A DNA stretch of 64,000 nucleotides from assembly GCA_014549065.1 (NCBI GenBank), contig JACDOX010000027.1, positions 1,743,691-1,807,690 on the forward strand. Reading direction: 5' to 3'. Source of the stretch: Cardinalis cardinalis. Taxonomy: Eukaryota > Chordata > Aves > Passeriformes > Cardinalidae. Numbering within the stretch: the stretch's first letter is position 1; every line of letters starts with the position of its first letter. Below, piece by piece: positions 27,470 to 40,975 of the stretch. Made by a program: the position numbers and the translations under genes. The notes under the pieces were generated by a model that saw nothing but the letters and a program-made list of their open reading frames with translations, was not told where the DNA came from and searched no databases.

Positions 27470-27780
27470 AGGCATGAAAGCAGAGCTGAAATAATAATGA
27501 TTATTTAGACTTCAATCTTCCTTACTCTTTGGCTACACAAATCCTACTCCAGGCACCAGGATTTTGGTCTAACTAATAAAAAACTAAAGATACAGAGATT
27601 CAGCACAATTAGGAAAGCAATACTAAGCAAGTGCAAGTTGCTGACACGATAAATCTCAATTCGCAAGTGTAAATCATCATATTTCTGTGAAGTTCAATTT
27701 CTTGGACTTAAAAGGAGGCTGGATTTATAAGGCTTGAAAGTAGCTTTTGGAAATTATGCTGTGTTTTCTACTCCCTGCTC
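27470..27780. promoter_or_regulatory. Candidate conserved non-coding element
   Basis: AT-rich unique sequence with ATAATAATGATTATTTAG, AATTAGG, and CGATAAATCTCAATTCGC, including rare CpGs in an otherwise CpG-poor setting. It lies directly upstream of the CR1 insertion. The call rests on base composition only. Confidence 0.22.
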
Positions 27781-27944
27781 TTCCTTCCCTACCAACAAGG
27801 GACACAGTTCAGAGAAGCACTTACACATACATGTACAACGAGATGCCATGTCCCACTATCAAGTCCCACTAGAGTCAGCTGAGAACTGCATTTGAATTTA
27901 CACCACCCTAAGCTACCCCTTTGACTGGGTTCAGACCTGGGAAA

Positions 27945-28520
27945 AGCATTGACAGCCGGACAAGGGAGAGGGTTGTCCTGCTCTCTTCTGCACTGGAGGG
28001 GCCTCACCTCCAGTGCTGGGGGCAGTTTTGGGTGCCACAACATAAGACATTAAATGGTTAGAGAGAGTCCAAAGGAAGGCTACAAGGATGGTGAAGATCC
28101 TTGAGAGGAAGATGTGCGAGGAGCAGCTGAGGTCACTTGGTGTGTTCAGCCAGGAGAGAAGGAGACTGAGGGGAAAGGTTATCCCAGTCTGCAGCTTCCT
28201 TGTGAGGGGAAGAGAATGGGCAGGCACCAATCTCCACTCTCACAACCAGTGACAGGACCCGAGAGAGTGGCCTGAAGTTGTGGCAGGGGAGGTTTAGGTT
28301 GGATGTTAGGAAAAGGTTCTTCACCCCCAGGGTGGCTGGGCACTGGAACAGTTTCCCAGGGAAATGGTCACANCACCAGCCTGACAGAGCTCAAGAGNGC
28401 TTGGACAATTCTGTTAGGCAGGTGCTGTGCTTCTTGGGGATGGTGCTGTGTAGGGCCAGGAGTTGGATTTGATGATCCTTGTGCATCCCTTCCAACTCAG
28501 ATTATTCTGTGATTCTGTGA
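27945..28520 (+). repeat. CR1 LINE 3' end, about 575 bp
   Basis: This is sense-strand CR1. It covers the end of the reverse-transcriptase reading frame (the 'cctccagtgctgggggcagttt' region near 28,008, then GGTTAGAGAGAGTCCAAAGG), the segment GGTTTAGGTTGGATGTTAGG, and the terminal ATTCTGTGATTCTGTGA octamers at about 28,505-28,520. Frames are broken, so it is a dead, 5'-truncated copy. It is the best preserved LINE in the window. Confidence 0.9.
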
Positions 28521-31092
28521 TACAATTAATTACCATGAATGCAGGCAGAAACAAGCGAGCTTTGGGAGAGTTGTCAGCAACTCTCCTCCTNAGCATCGTT
28601 TTGGTCACTAGTGAGTAGCAAGGAGGACAGAAAAGTGACCAAGAAGCCATGCAAAGCAGATAANTCAGTCCACCAAGGAGACATCTCCCATGACAAAGAG
28701 GGATGTGGTAAGAAAAAGTCAATAGTCAGGAAGAATCTTTATACAANGAAAAGGAGCACTGGGGTCCCAGGGCCCTGCTGCAGCTTGTAGTGCAGATTGG
28801 TACTTGTTCCTGTGGTGAGAACATGAGACAGCTGTAAGCAACAGCTTAGCCGAGTGCTCACCAGTAATTCAGGAAATTTTACACTCACCATATCTACTGT
28901 TCTCNTATTTACTGGTGTGGGAGAGATGGCGTGTTCTAGCAAAGCTAGTGGAAAGGGAAAACACTTGAAAAAGGTGAAAAGTGGATTTTTCTTCTTGGGC
29001 TTATAAATAAAGCAAGATTTTACTTAAGTTTACAGGATAACTTCTCCCCCTACTACTCATTAAATTGGATAAATATTTCACAGCAACAAAATTAAGTCTA
29101 GAAATTGCCCCANTGGTCTCTGGTAGTCTATAACACTTGTTATTATTTCTCTCTCAACTTAAAAAGACAACTTGATTGTTTTTAAAAGTTCACATATCCA
29201 TCTTTATACACAGTCAGCAGTGGACTACTGGTATGAAATAGGGAACAAAAACCCTGAAATGTTAAATATAGTGCTTTTGGTCCANGTATATGATCAACAC
29301 AGAAATCCCCAGCAACAATCTATGGTAAGAAATGAAGAACAAAAACACACAAAAGGCTCCTGAATAAGACAGAACAGTTGTTCAGGACTCCTTAATGTAT
29401 TCTCCCATGGATATATTTGTACTTTATAATTCAGTTTCTCCACTGTCTAATTATCTACAGACAATTTAGTCTTGGGTGGATTATAATAGGTTCTGCTTCA
29501 GTTCAGCCAAGACAGAATCATAGATGGTTGGTACAAAGCCAGCAGCAAAGGAGTAGAAGATTGCTGAACTATTTTCAGGGTCACTTCTTTTTCTAACCTT
29601 CCTACAGTGCNTCCAAACATAAAGTAATCTTACCTTTTTATGTTCAGCACACATCCAGGTCTGAGATAGAAGTTTTTACTTTCCTCCTTAATTCAAACAT
29701 CATTGAGATGTCAATAATTACCAGCTCACCACTTGTGCAGGGTCCAGATATAGCCTGCCTTCCCACTCTCTGTCCTTCTAATATCACTGGTTCTGTCCAA
29801 NATCAGATGCTACAGACAATGCTTTCTACTGACCAACTTATCTTACGTACAATTAAGAATAAGAGCTTGGCTTTCACTACTTTGTTTGAGCCTCTTTACT
29901 TAGGAGGACTGGAACTTGGGGAAGAATTCTCTTTAGGTGCTTCTGAAAATGACAAGTCTTCCTCCACAGTTCAACCAGTGTGATGCTGCTTGTGCCTGGG
30001 AATATACTGAAAGAGGAATAAACTGAATGCTAGGAGACCTCCATTATTACAGTGCACTAATACCACAGACTTTAACTTCTCTGTAATTCTTACATGCAGC
30101 TTCNTGTAATGTTATAAAGTCCCTATTGTCTTGAACAGAACAGAGACTGGTACTTTCCTCCTTTTTATAACATACTTGACATTTATAATACCATCAAAAG
30201 CTTTGAGGTTTTCTGACAGAAGCTCTCAAAGCCTTGCTTCCTGTTCTGATCTACAGGCACACATAAAATTCACAGCAGAGCAATATGTGCACCAGCAAGC
30301 TCTCCATTTCAAAAGTGTTCCTGTGCTTTAGGGTTGTGTATTTCACTTTGTCTCTCCCAACATTGCACTATTGGCTGACACTATTTAAATATCAGCGTAA
30401 AGGTGATCTTAAACTCCTCTTTGGGCAAAGGTAAACTTTCAAAGTATTATCTGCCAGACATCAACTCACACTTCAAAGAAGATTTTTGGAGGCCCTGTAT
30501 AACCTTTCCATTGCCTGGTTTGCTTTTTCAATCACCTCTTCACCAGAGCTAAAATCTGCTTTAGGGTGTTGATGTGGTAATCAACACTCTACATTGTGAG
30601 CTGGAAGGGACCCAGGTGGTGCAAGTTCTCACTCTAAATACAAAGGCTCTCCCTGATCCCTCAATCTTTCTGCCAAACCATGGGAAGAGTCTNCCTGATT
30701 CACGTACACAGCACAAGTCCAACTTCAGTGGCTCACTCCAGACTTGGAGCCCCTGGCTGGCAAGAACATCCTGCTGCGTAGGTGTTCAGGGTGACATGAG
30801 CTTTAGCTCCTGCCAGCAGAGACACGCCTGGATCCTCCCACAGAGAGCACCCAAGCNGTTCACAAACAACTATCCTGGAGAGCAAATGTTCCATTCCCTC
30901 TACAGGTTTCTCGACATTTTTGAATTTCCTATTGTTCCCAGAGAAGTAACTCCTGGATTATAGCCCTGCTTGGTGGAGCACCTTTCCCTAGAGCTAGGAA
31001 TATGTTGATTGTGTGAATAATAGAAGGACCTTGGCAATAGCTTCCACCGGATAATAACTATTTCCTCCCACTAAACCACTCCATTTCTATCA

Positions 31093-31118
31093 AAAAATAT
31101 CCTTAGAAGGATATTTTT
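31093..31118. repeat. Perfect inverted repeat, 12-bp arms, 2-nt centre
   Basis: AAAAATATCCTT and AAGGATATTTTT are separated by AG, with perfect complementarity over 12 bp each side. Confidence 0.92.
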
Positions 31119-31258
31119 CATTTAGATAGTTGTGCTGTCTCCAAGATCAACCAGTCAAACAGGTCTATAGGTTTATGCCTTTCTCTAAATTTCTTTTTTA
31201 GCTGGATACATCCTTATAACCCAAAGGCACAACTAAAAAGCCAATATCCTCGACATCA

Positions 31259-31282
31259 TTAAATCCTTTGCAAAGGATTTAA
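31259..31282. repeat. Perfect 24-bp palindrome
   Basis: The arms TTAAATCCTTTG and CAAAGGATTTAA join with no spacer; the whole 24 bp equals its reverse complement. It lies 140 bp from the other palindrome and shares the ATCCTT/AAGGAT core words. Confidence 0.92.
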
Positions 31283-34200
31283 ATTCAAGGCAATAAACTA
31301 ATGTAGTCAGTGGGCTAACATAAGCTAAGTTGGTTTTCGCTATCTAGCTTCTTGCAGAGACTCTGCCAAATTTACTGGGACTGTTTACATTGTAGATGGC
31401 CCCTTAATTACCTCCACAAAAATCTAGCAGCACATCTTGGTCCACACCCTTTTTTTACAGCAAACAGCAATGCCTTTCAATGCCTCTGAGTGACTGCTCT
31501 GCAATTGAGCCTGTTTTGCAGGAGTCTCCGGGCTGCAAAGAACTAAGGACACTCATCTCATTCCAGTTCATCCTTAGGTCCTAAGGCAACGACCAAGCAA
31601 ACCTAGGTCCCTGGATGTCTTTTTTCCATGAACTATTTCAGAGTCATGAGGAGTGCAGCAGCAGACTCCATCATATCTGGTGGTCTGAGAAGTATTTCAG
31701 AGAAAAAATGAGTATGCTGTGATCCCGTTCCCAAGGGAAGATGGGAGANTGTAGACAGAGGTTGAAGAAAGTGATCTACTCCCAGCTCACAGAAGGGAAG
31801 AGCTCACATTGCAAGTGGCAAACCTGATGTGCCAGTGAAACACCAAGGCTACTTACCATGGACTCAGAGATCATTAGGATTCACAAACTGCAATTTAAGC
31901 ATCATCAGCTTAGGCTTTAATAATAAAGACAGTCCACACATGGCCTAATATTTTTTGTCTAAAATTTTCATTTTTATGGCTCTGCAGACACCAACAACTT
32001 TTCTCACAATCACTGCTCACATCTTAAAGCCAGGTTTCCAAGCTTCCCACCCAGCATTTTCAGGTTACCAAAGGAAGAAAACCTCTAACACTACAAATGT
32101 TTTTTGAGTAGGATAATCAAGACAGTCCAAATGTTTATATTCCTGATTCATTTGTAGCATAACTTCAGTGTGACTACATTCAGAACATTAGTGCTGTGCT
32201 AGGCAAGCTAAAGACAGACATGCATCAGGACTTCAAAAACCCTCAGCACTCAAGGGTGAAAGAAAATTGCAAAAGAGGAAGAGCATGGAGAAATTGTAAC
32301 ATCAAATTAGTACCCCAGGCTAATGGAAAAATAAATAGCTCAACCCCTTTCTATCAGTCTGACAGTGACCCTAGTAAAATATCAACACAATTGACAAAAG
32401 GGTTGAGAACTACGTATAGATAATGATAATCAACATATTTGTGGAAAATAACTCCTATCAAATAAATTTATGTCCTATCATGATTTTTATAGCAGTAATA
32501 GGGGTGGTAGAAGAGCTTAAATGCATATAAAGGATTTTGATGGGCACCAACATTTGCACTGGAAAGACAGAAGATGAAGAAGTCAATAAAAGTGTGTGGT
32601 AAGTTTAATCAAAACTGTATTGTCAAAGTATCAATTTCTATTGGCAATGACCATCAAGCAACAGTCTTAAGGGATGTTCCATAGGCAGAGAATCCCCTCA
32701 GGCATCCATGGTTCTGACCAATCATGGATCATGATTTGATAGCAAACTTGCAGTGCTGCACTTTGGCCAAAACACAAATGCAAACTTTGGATCTTTGAAC
32801 AGATCTGTACTAAATCCAGTATGGGAATCATAGGAATAATGCTGCTTCAGTGCATCTNCTTCTGATGTCAAGGGGAACACTGGAAATCAAACAGGACCCC
32901 ATAGAATGGCTGAGGGGTTTTAAAGATGTTCCTTATGAAGATGACAACCCATCACTCCATTTTTGTCCTCAAAAAGATAAAGAAAGAAAACTTTACAAGG
33001 AGAAGTGATTCATCCACACTATCAAAAATACAAGGACAAGATTCACAGGCTGAAGGCAGAGGCAACTGATGCAGCACCTTCAGGAGGGATGGTTACTTTG
33101 GATTCCCTTGATAGCCCACAGACAAGAAAAGGTTCTTGAAATAGTCTTAAAAAAATTAGCAAAGTTAGTTGATACTGTTCATTGATCCCCTGTGAAGCAG
33201 GGACAATCTTCAACCTAGAGAGATGGGAGCAACTGCAGAAATACATCCAAAAACACCATTTAAATTGTTTTGCTCAGTAACTAGATCTAAGGTGTTGCCA
33301 GCAGTTCTTCTTGGGTTGTCCATGCTCTGAGCAAAAATGGAGATTTTTAAAGAAGATACCACAAATGCTGGCCTAGCATCTNTAATAAAAACCTTCACAC
33401 CTGCTGCCTGTTTTTGTGCTCTTCAGGTTCCACCTTGGTGAGAAGCAGAGGCCGAAGGAAAAGCAGGAGTTACCTGGGCCAGTTCACATCTTGTGTTGCA
33501 ACTTTGTGGGAGGGAATGCTTGCTCTTGCTATTGTAAATTAGGGAGAATAATTCCCTCATCTCTGTCTGGGGTGGAGCTGCCCCTGAATTGCACACCTTT
33601 GGTTTCTGAAATCCAGCCAAGGGCTATTACAGTCCTGTGTGTGACCAAGAAGCAGACAATCAGCTTAACTTGTCCATGCTAGCTTGGTTCTGGTACTCTC
33701 GCTGTCCTGGCAGCCCTAGGAACAAAGATAATAGAGCAATGGGTAAAGAAATAGAAAGTGACATGGCTATTTTCAGACTATNAAGTGAAATCTGTTCTCC
33801 AGTCCAGCAGAAATTCAGATTTGTTGGGTCACTGTTAAACCAAATAAGAACAGCTGCCTAGCAAGAACCCAATCCNCTGACAAATGATCGAGCTGACACA
33901 TGGAGAGAGGATAGTGTTACTAAGAAAAGTTGCTTAGAGTAGAGGACGTCTGGTCACTTTCTGTAGTGCCAGATGACAAAACAAAACCAAAAGAAAAGGA
34001 TTGCAAGAGGAGGTTTTTAGGCACTTTTTAAACCATGTGTTTGCTTTGAGTCCAAAACTCAAAATTAGCTTAAGCTCCTGTTGTGTTTACCATCCCAGCC
34101 CCTCAAAAGTATCAGGGGATGGCCAAAAGGCTTCTCCAGTTTTCCTGTGCATGGCATTTGTACATACAGATCTCCATTTTATGGNGTGCACAAAAGTGAG

Positions 34201-37200
34201 AGGGAAGCTCTAGCCTAAGTAAACAGCCCCTGTAGGAACAATGTTTAGGCATTCTTATGTAATTTCATCTGAAGAACTCAAAATATTTATAAACTGTCAT
34301 TAACTAACCTCCTAACATNTCCTGTAAAATACATTTGGGGACATGGTATAGAAGCTCTGGAGTAATTGTTTTTTGTTTGGATGGTTTTTTTAATTTTACC
34401 AGCCCATTTCAGTTAAAAGTGAGATGGCTGGAAGCTAAACAAATGCTGAAGCTGGGACCTTAAAGCTGGAACACATTTCTGGATTTAGCAGCTTAAATTT
34501 TCCAACAAATGCAGTTTTATAGCATGAAGTCTCCAAAGCTGAACATCTCAGACTTAAAGACATCAGGCTTAACTTATGCTTAAAGGTCCCTCAGCACCTG
34601 ATAGTCCTCGCAGCTGCTGAGTTTTATTGCTAGAACCAGACAGTTCAAACTGGGGACATCAGCCAGTTTAATAAAAGCACAGCAAAACATCTCAACTGTG
34701 ACCTATTTCAAGTATCATGTGTTATGGGCATGCTTATGCCTTATCACAAAGCCATGAAAGCCAAAGTTTGGACAGGATGTTGGGCTGGAAACAGCAGCTT
34801 GCTGCACCTGGTTCTGGAGCACTTGTCCATTGCAAGGAGAAGCCCAACTCTCTGACAGTGAAATCCACAGTTACACCAAGCACAGGCTCAGAAAATTCTA
34901 ACAACACTGCACAGACCAAAACCAAAGGAAAGAATGGCACAAGGAAAAAGTTTCAACCTTCTCTTCCAAACAGACTTTTTCCTTCAAAATTATTATGAGG
35001 TGCTAAGAGTAAATTTGAGCATCAGACCATGGTACAGACAGTCTTACTTTGCACAGATCCATCCTTATCTAAAGGTAAAGGGCCTCCTAGAAATCTTTCT
35101 TTNATACAAATAAGGCATATGTTTGTTTCTACTAGTTTCTGTAGGGGCTTAAACTGCAGAGAAGAGCTACCAGAGGGTGGGAAAGTGGCTAGAGAGGATA
35201 TGTCAATTGTCATGAACTCTCTCAAATAAATTGGAATGTGGTGGCTAGCATCATAAATGGGGCTAGACCTCTCAGACCAGAAATGAAAAAAGAAGCACTG
35301 GGGACTTTCCATGCCAGGAATAAGTTTAGACCCCAAGTCAGACATGCCTTACTGCATTTGTTGGAAAATTTAAGGTGCTAAATCCACAGCCATGTTCCAG
35401 TTTTAAGATTTTGTCTTCAGCATTTGCTTAGTTGCAGCCAGGTCACTCTCAACTGAAATGAATCGGCAACAGGATAAGAAGATGAAACTATTCCAAATTT
35501 TCCAGACCAGAAGCACTGTTTGTAGGTCTATAAACGAAATGGACCTGGCTTTGCAGAGAAAAAAAATTAACCTGACAGGGAAGAAATAATATTTAAAGCA
35601 TGATCCTTCAGGTCTTTCACAAAAGTGAAAGCTTTTGCTTGGCCAGTGCTTACTATCACTTGGGTTCACAGTCACAGTCAGTGCTGTGGATCTCTACACC
35701 TGCCTTTTAGGCTGGAGGGTAGTGCCTGGGTTTCCCTACACCCTTCTTTGGAGAGGGTGCTGGCCTAGCACAGCTCCATCTCTTAGCCACAGCTGCTAAC
35801 TCCACAATNTCCAAGACCTCTTCTTTGGCATGTTATGTTTGGGCTGAATCAGCTCCCTGAGCCAGTTCCTGAGCAGCTCCACTGCATGGTCAGCAAAAAG
35901 GTCAGGACAAGTCCCCAGTCTCTGAGGCTCTGTAGTCACCAGCATGTGGAGCCACGGATGATGTTGGGCTTGGCTGGAGCTGAAAGGTGTGTCCCAGCTG
36001 TTTGTTTTTACAGGTGACTGCTGGTGAGCAGACAGCCTCATCCCAAACTCAGCACTTGGCTAGATGAATCCCATTTCCAGTTTCCCTAAAGAAAGCCAGC
36101 CTTGAAAACAGGTCTTCGAGGTGCACATGCACCATCATTTTCTTGAGACTGTCTACCTACACATCACAAATTCATCTGCTTCACCTCAGCCCTGTGAGTA
36201 AATAGGTGATAGATAAAGAAGCTGATATAGTAACCAAAGATATATTTAGCAAAAACTGAGAACAGATTTGATGTCTTGGAAACTAAACCCAGTGTATATC
36301 CCTGCTTGTAGCCCTAGGGATTGAGGAAACATTTTCTTTTTTGAAGACTGCTTTCAGTTCTGAAAAACCTCCATTTCCATTGCCATCTGCCTCATTTTGA
36401 TTCCACTGGTTCCTCGTTTGCACTGACAACATCTCTACCTGATGTCAGACTCTCCCAGTGACTGAAAATGTGCTCACATTTATGGTTCACACCTGATCAG
36501 CTACACAAATTCCATTAATGACTTCTCAAGGAGCTGTTTCTCAGCAGCCTGGTGGCCAAATTCTCTCCATAAGTAGTCCAGACAATTCATTTTATACAAG
36601 ACTGTAAATACACTCCATGCTATGACATAGTTATTCATTTAGCTTTGAATACCTTCTCCAAGTTCATTGCTTTGGCTTACTTTATCAGCCTTGGCAGAAA
36701 GACCACACGCTGTCACATTGCACAAACAGGCTGAGAAGCTGCTTTGCCTGGATGTGTGACTGAGATGCTCTCCCAGCAATTTTGGCTGGCTCTCTGCACT
36801 GAGTGACTCTCAGACCAGGTACATCTTGCCCAGCCACTGGTNCAAAGGACTGGTAACTCTCCCTGTCTCTCTGTTCTGCACTGACCAGCAACTGGGTCTG
36901 TCCTTTGCCATTTCTTTCTCCATTTGGTCTTCACCTCTCCCAATCTCCTTCCATTCACCCTCCTTCCTTTCTGCAACTCATGTCTTTCTGGTTTTCCTTC
37001 GCCTTAGCTTCTTTCTTCCTAAACCTTCGAAAGACTTGGATCATAACAATGATTGCCAGCATGCTATTTCATCCATTTATTTGTTTACCCTTTTCCCAGC
37101 CTGTTTACATTTTCACAACAAAGACCAGAGACTGCAAAGCAGAAATTACTTCCTGGAGAAGGTTTTTCCAACACTCAGACAGGTGGGACCCCATTCTGCC

Positions 37201-39976
37201 ATATACAGTGCTGGTAAGTAGGAGTATAAAACTCTTCAAAGACTGGAGAACCATAGGAATGTAATAAAAACAGGTACCCAGAAGCCCATCCCTCCTTGAT
37301 TTCCNTCATCTTTCAAAGAGTATGTTTATATCTATGCTCCACAACACTGGATTTCTTTAGGACTGTTTCATATTAAAAGCAAGTTGTTTATTTCTCCACA
37401 CAAACCTAGGAACTAAGATGTGCCTTGTTCAAATGTATAGATAGTGTTTCAGACTTTTCTATAAGCTAAAAGAGCATGAAGGAATAGATTTTTTTTTAAA
37501 TTTAAATTCACTGATCAGAGCCGTATTTTTTTCTTGCCTTGGAAAAAAAGTCAAAATAATTCATTAAATATGTTTGAATTGGTATATCAGAATCCTTTCT
37601 TAAGTGAGAAATAAGTAAATAATTTTCAAATATGGTTAGATATATCTTGACCTTAAAAGAAATCACACTTACGAATTTTTTAAATGCTACTAGTGTAAAA
37701 AACACAACAGTCCCCTAGAGAACTGTGTCATCTTTTCAACAGATAGAGAACACCCCTAGTAAACACAGATGCTGTTTAACTATGGTTTTCAGTGCCACTG
37801 AAGTTAGAGGTTGCTCTTGCAGCTGCTGAGTACAATTTATTATGTCTGCACCACTAAAGCCTCTAAGAACCTGAACACACAGAAGCAAGGATCATCCTCC
37901 CTACATCTTCCCTTTTATGAGTATTTTCCAGTTGGAAAAACCCCACAAAACCAGTGCCACTGTGAGCCCCACATGCAGCAATCAGCAGGGAGAGCTCAGG
38001 GCTCTCCATGGGCAGCTCAGAGGTGCTTGTGAGGCGGCAGTGACTTACCTAAAGCACAGCAGCCTTTGGAGCTTGACAGCCATGGCTTTGGCAAAGGGAT
38101 GGGCAAGCCTTGGCTGGCCAGGGCTCACGCTCCCCCCTTGCNCCATGGGTAGGAGTCACATTCCAGCAATTAGCACGGCAGCCCCAGGAACGCAGAGCGT
38201 GCAGGGCTGGCTGGCTGAGACCCCGTTCCAGCAGATCTGCCAGCTGGATCTCATCCCCTTGGCTGCCAGAAACAGCTTTGTATCATCAATCAGTTAACTA
38301 ACGCGCAGAAGGCAACTGTGATGTTGGTATGCAATTGCCTCTTGAATTATGGAATTATGAGGCCTTCCTCAGTCAAATTATGAGGATGCACAGCAAGAGT
38401 GAATAAGGGAGCCGTCATGGTCAGCTGTGTTCTGGGTTCCCTTAACCCTGCCAAAGGTAAAAGAAGTACTTCTCCACAAAGCTGCAGTAACTGACTGAGT
38501 AAACACCAAGAGATCATTGCACATAAGAGGAAAAAAAGCAAATAAAAATAATTTTTAAAAAATAGTTAATACACATCACCTCCAAGTTAACTTTATTCAG
38601 AGGGATTAGGCTCGCATCTTTCACTTCGCATCTGCAATAGCCTGAGAGTACCTGCGCAGCTTCTGGAGTGGGTGGTAGAGAACTTCCTGAAGTTCTCATA
38701 ATGACCTCAATGCATCTTAACATTGCTAATGGCTAATGCAGTCAAAATAGGGTTCAGGACAAACTAGGAAAATTTTAGGAGAGATATAGAAGCTTTCAGA
38801 ACCAGTCATGCAAAACTACTGCTTACTACAAACTGTCAGTTGCAAGCTTCTTCAGGAATAGGAATATCTTCATCCTGTTTGGAAAGTGCTCAACACCTTG
38901 CGAACACTGCTAATCAAAGCACACAAAAGAAGAGCTGCTAAATAACAGCTGATGCCAATACAAACAGGAAGGAACTCTGGATGCCCAGATGCTGACATTG
39001 CACCCATGATTAAGGGTGTCCTTAAACCACTACCAAACATATCACCAAGGAGAAGGTGGGGGAGAAAAGACAGGGANGATAGAATGGATCTGCTTGACAA
39101 TAAAGTCTAACAGTGCTTTATAAAATGCATGGTTCTCTGTTATTCAATTTGAAATACATTAAAAAGTCCAGATTTCAGTCAGGTGAGGTACCAAACATTA
39201 AGTTAATTTAAACACCTACCAGTTTGCATTAACGGAGGTTTAGGTATCTCCCTTTTCTTTTAAAAGTGGAAATTTATAGAGAAAATAACCACTCAGTCTT
39301 GAAGAGGAACATACAGAGGTGACAGCTTTCTTAAAAATTCTTTTTGAATGTTTTGAGAACAGTCAGCATTGATCAGACTTCACATTTCAAAACTTCACAG
39401 AGGAAGCAGCTTTGGACACAGATCTAAGGAAAGAAAGGTACGTTTGCAATGCATATGGTAGTCCATTAGCATTATATTTTCAACNCTTGAGTGAAGTCTG
39501 TGATTTCCTGCATGTTGACTGGTGAGCTACAGCATAAACTCACTCTCACACAGTATTTATAGCTGCTGGCATTCAAGACTCAGTTGCAATGTCTACTCAG
39601 CGTCTCTTCACATGAAGTCCTATAATGGGCTGCTTTAGCTTCGGGCAGGGTAAGACTTACCTTTCCCTCATCTTTAGGTCAGCACTTCTTAATCACTTGC
39701 TGAGAGTTAACAAGCCTGCTGTCATTCTGTTAACATCCAAAGGAAAGAGCTCAAACTATAGATCTAGCAAGAAAATGCTGTTCTATCCTCCACTGGAATG
39801 CCATTCTGCATCATTAAGACCTTTAAAAAGCAGTAAAACTGCACATTTCACACACATTTCTCTTCTGGCTGACCTTGGCTGTAAGCACTGGAGAAGCCCC
39901 TGCTACTGACACACCACTGCTAGACCAGTACTGCTAGGCTCACTGTCCAGCATCACTGCTGACCACCTCTGAAAGG

Positions 39977-40000
39977 CTTTCAAATGTCCACATTTGAAAG
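39977..40000. repeat. Perfect inverted repeat, 11-bp arms, 2-nt centre
   Basis: CTTTCAAATGT and ACATTTGAAAG are separated by CC. Confidence 0.92.
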
Positions 40001-40479
40001 GACTTTAACTTCTTACTGGCCAAAAAAGAAAAGAAAAAAAAAAATTAGTAGTGCTTCAGTCATGGATGTGGGAGGGAGGATGAATGGATTCATAACAGTC
40101 TTATCCCTGCTCTTAGCACAGCCTCCATACAGCTGCTGGGGAAGAGCTGCTTGGGATGAAGAAATTTTGTTTGTCCCTGCTCTGTCTTCTTCTTTACAAA
40201 TATCTGTGCATTTTCTTCTGCCCTAAAAGTTTAAAAATCTAACCAGGTATTTCATATTTGTTACATCACAGTGTATTATGTTGAGAGCATGATCTCAGTT
40301 GATGCCTCCCAGTGAGAGAGGTACCAAGCAAGACATCCAACACAATGTCCACGACCATTGACAGAGAATTGGAAAGGGACTTGTGGAGGTTTGAAACTTC
40401 CTCACAGAAGGGTGTCAGGCATCTGTTTCTGGCTGTACTTATTCCCAACATAATTAAGANTCTGAAGACAACCCTTGGA

Positions 40480-40975
40480 AGGTCAGATCAAAAGGCTCAC
40501 TTACAACAATGTCCAGGCGTAACACTGGCCAGAAGCAGATGCAGAGGAGAAAACAGCATAAGGGACAGGCCACAGACCGAGCAATCCCTTCCCTGGTACA
40601 TGCTCCAAGCTTCCAGCAGTGGCCATTCAGAGACTTCCTGAGCTAAAGGCCACATCCGGACCATTGTATTTAGTAGCCACTGATAGATGTATCTTCTATT
40701 AAATTGTATAATCTTTTTTTGAATCCATTTATACTTTTGGCCTCCACCACATCCCATGGCAATGAGTTACAAATTTTAATAATATAGCGTGTGAAGAAGT
40801 ACTTCCTCTTGTTTTAAACCTGCTGCCTGATCATTTCATTGGGTGCCTCCAATTGTGACAAAAGAAATACTGATTAATCACTTCCTATTCACCTTCTCCA
40901 CAGCACTGTTTTACAAACCCCTATCACCTCAACCAACTATACCCACCCTCACTCATCCTTTCTGCTATTTAATCT
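40480..40975 (-). repeat. Ancient amniote-type CR1 fragment
   Basis: Landmarks on the plus strand, in order: AACACTGGCCAGAAGC, AGTAGCCACTGATAGATG, a 'tttttgaatccatttatacttttggcctccaccacatcc' segment near 40,715, GTGTGAAGAAGTACTTCCTC, then TTTTAAACCTGCTGCCTG and TTCATTGGGTGCC. This is the reverse complement of an old CR1 family shared by turtles and birds. No target duplication is visible. Confidence 0.7.

Larger units (their letters stand above)
15831..27944. other. Intergenic, mostly unique sequence
   Basis: No gene was recognised. An ACA-rich tract lies at 17,885-17,911. The segment 18,330-18,620 is GC-richer, with frames open on both strands and no start context or homology. A 20-base A run is at 27,373-27,392. 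The AT-rich stretch 27,470-27,780 has the look of a conserved non-coding element. Nothing else stands out. Confidence 0.6.
28521..40479. other. Intergenic, mostly unique sequence
   Basis: No gene or recognisable transposon. Two strong palindromes lie 140 bp apart (31,093-31,118 and 31,259-31,282) and another at 39,977-40,000. The patch 37,930-38,290 is GC-richer than its flanks. The stretch 37,440-37,700 is very AT-rich. Confidence 0.6.

Noticed and set aside
29508..29540. Possible CR1 3' tail (CAGAATCATAGATGGTTGG)
   Set aside because: Only about 20 bp resemble CR1 and the following sequence does not continue the element.
30585..30660. CR1-like GTGAGCTGGAAGGGACCC
   Set aside because: The match is too short and lacks the rest of the CR1 tail.
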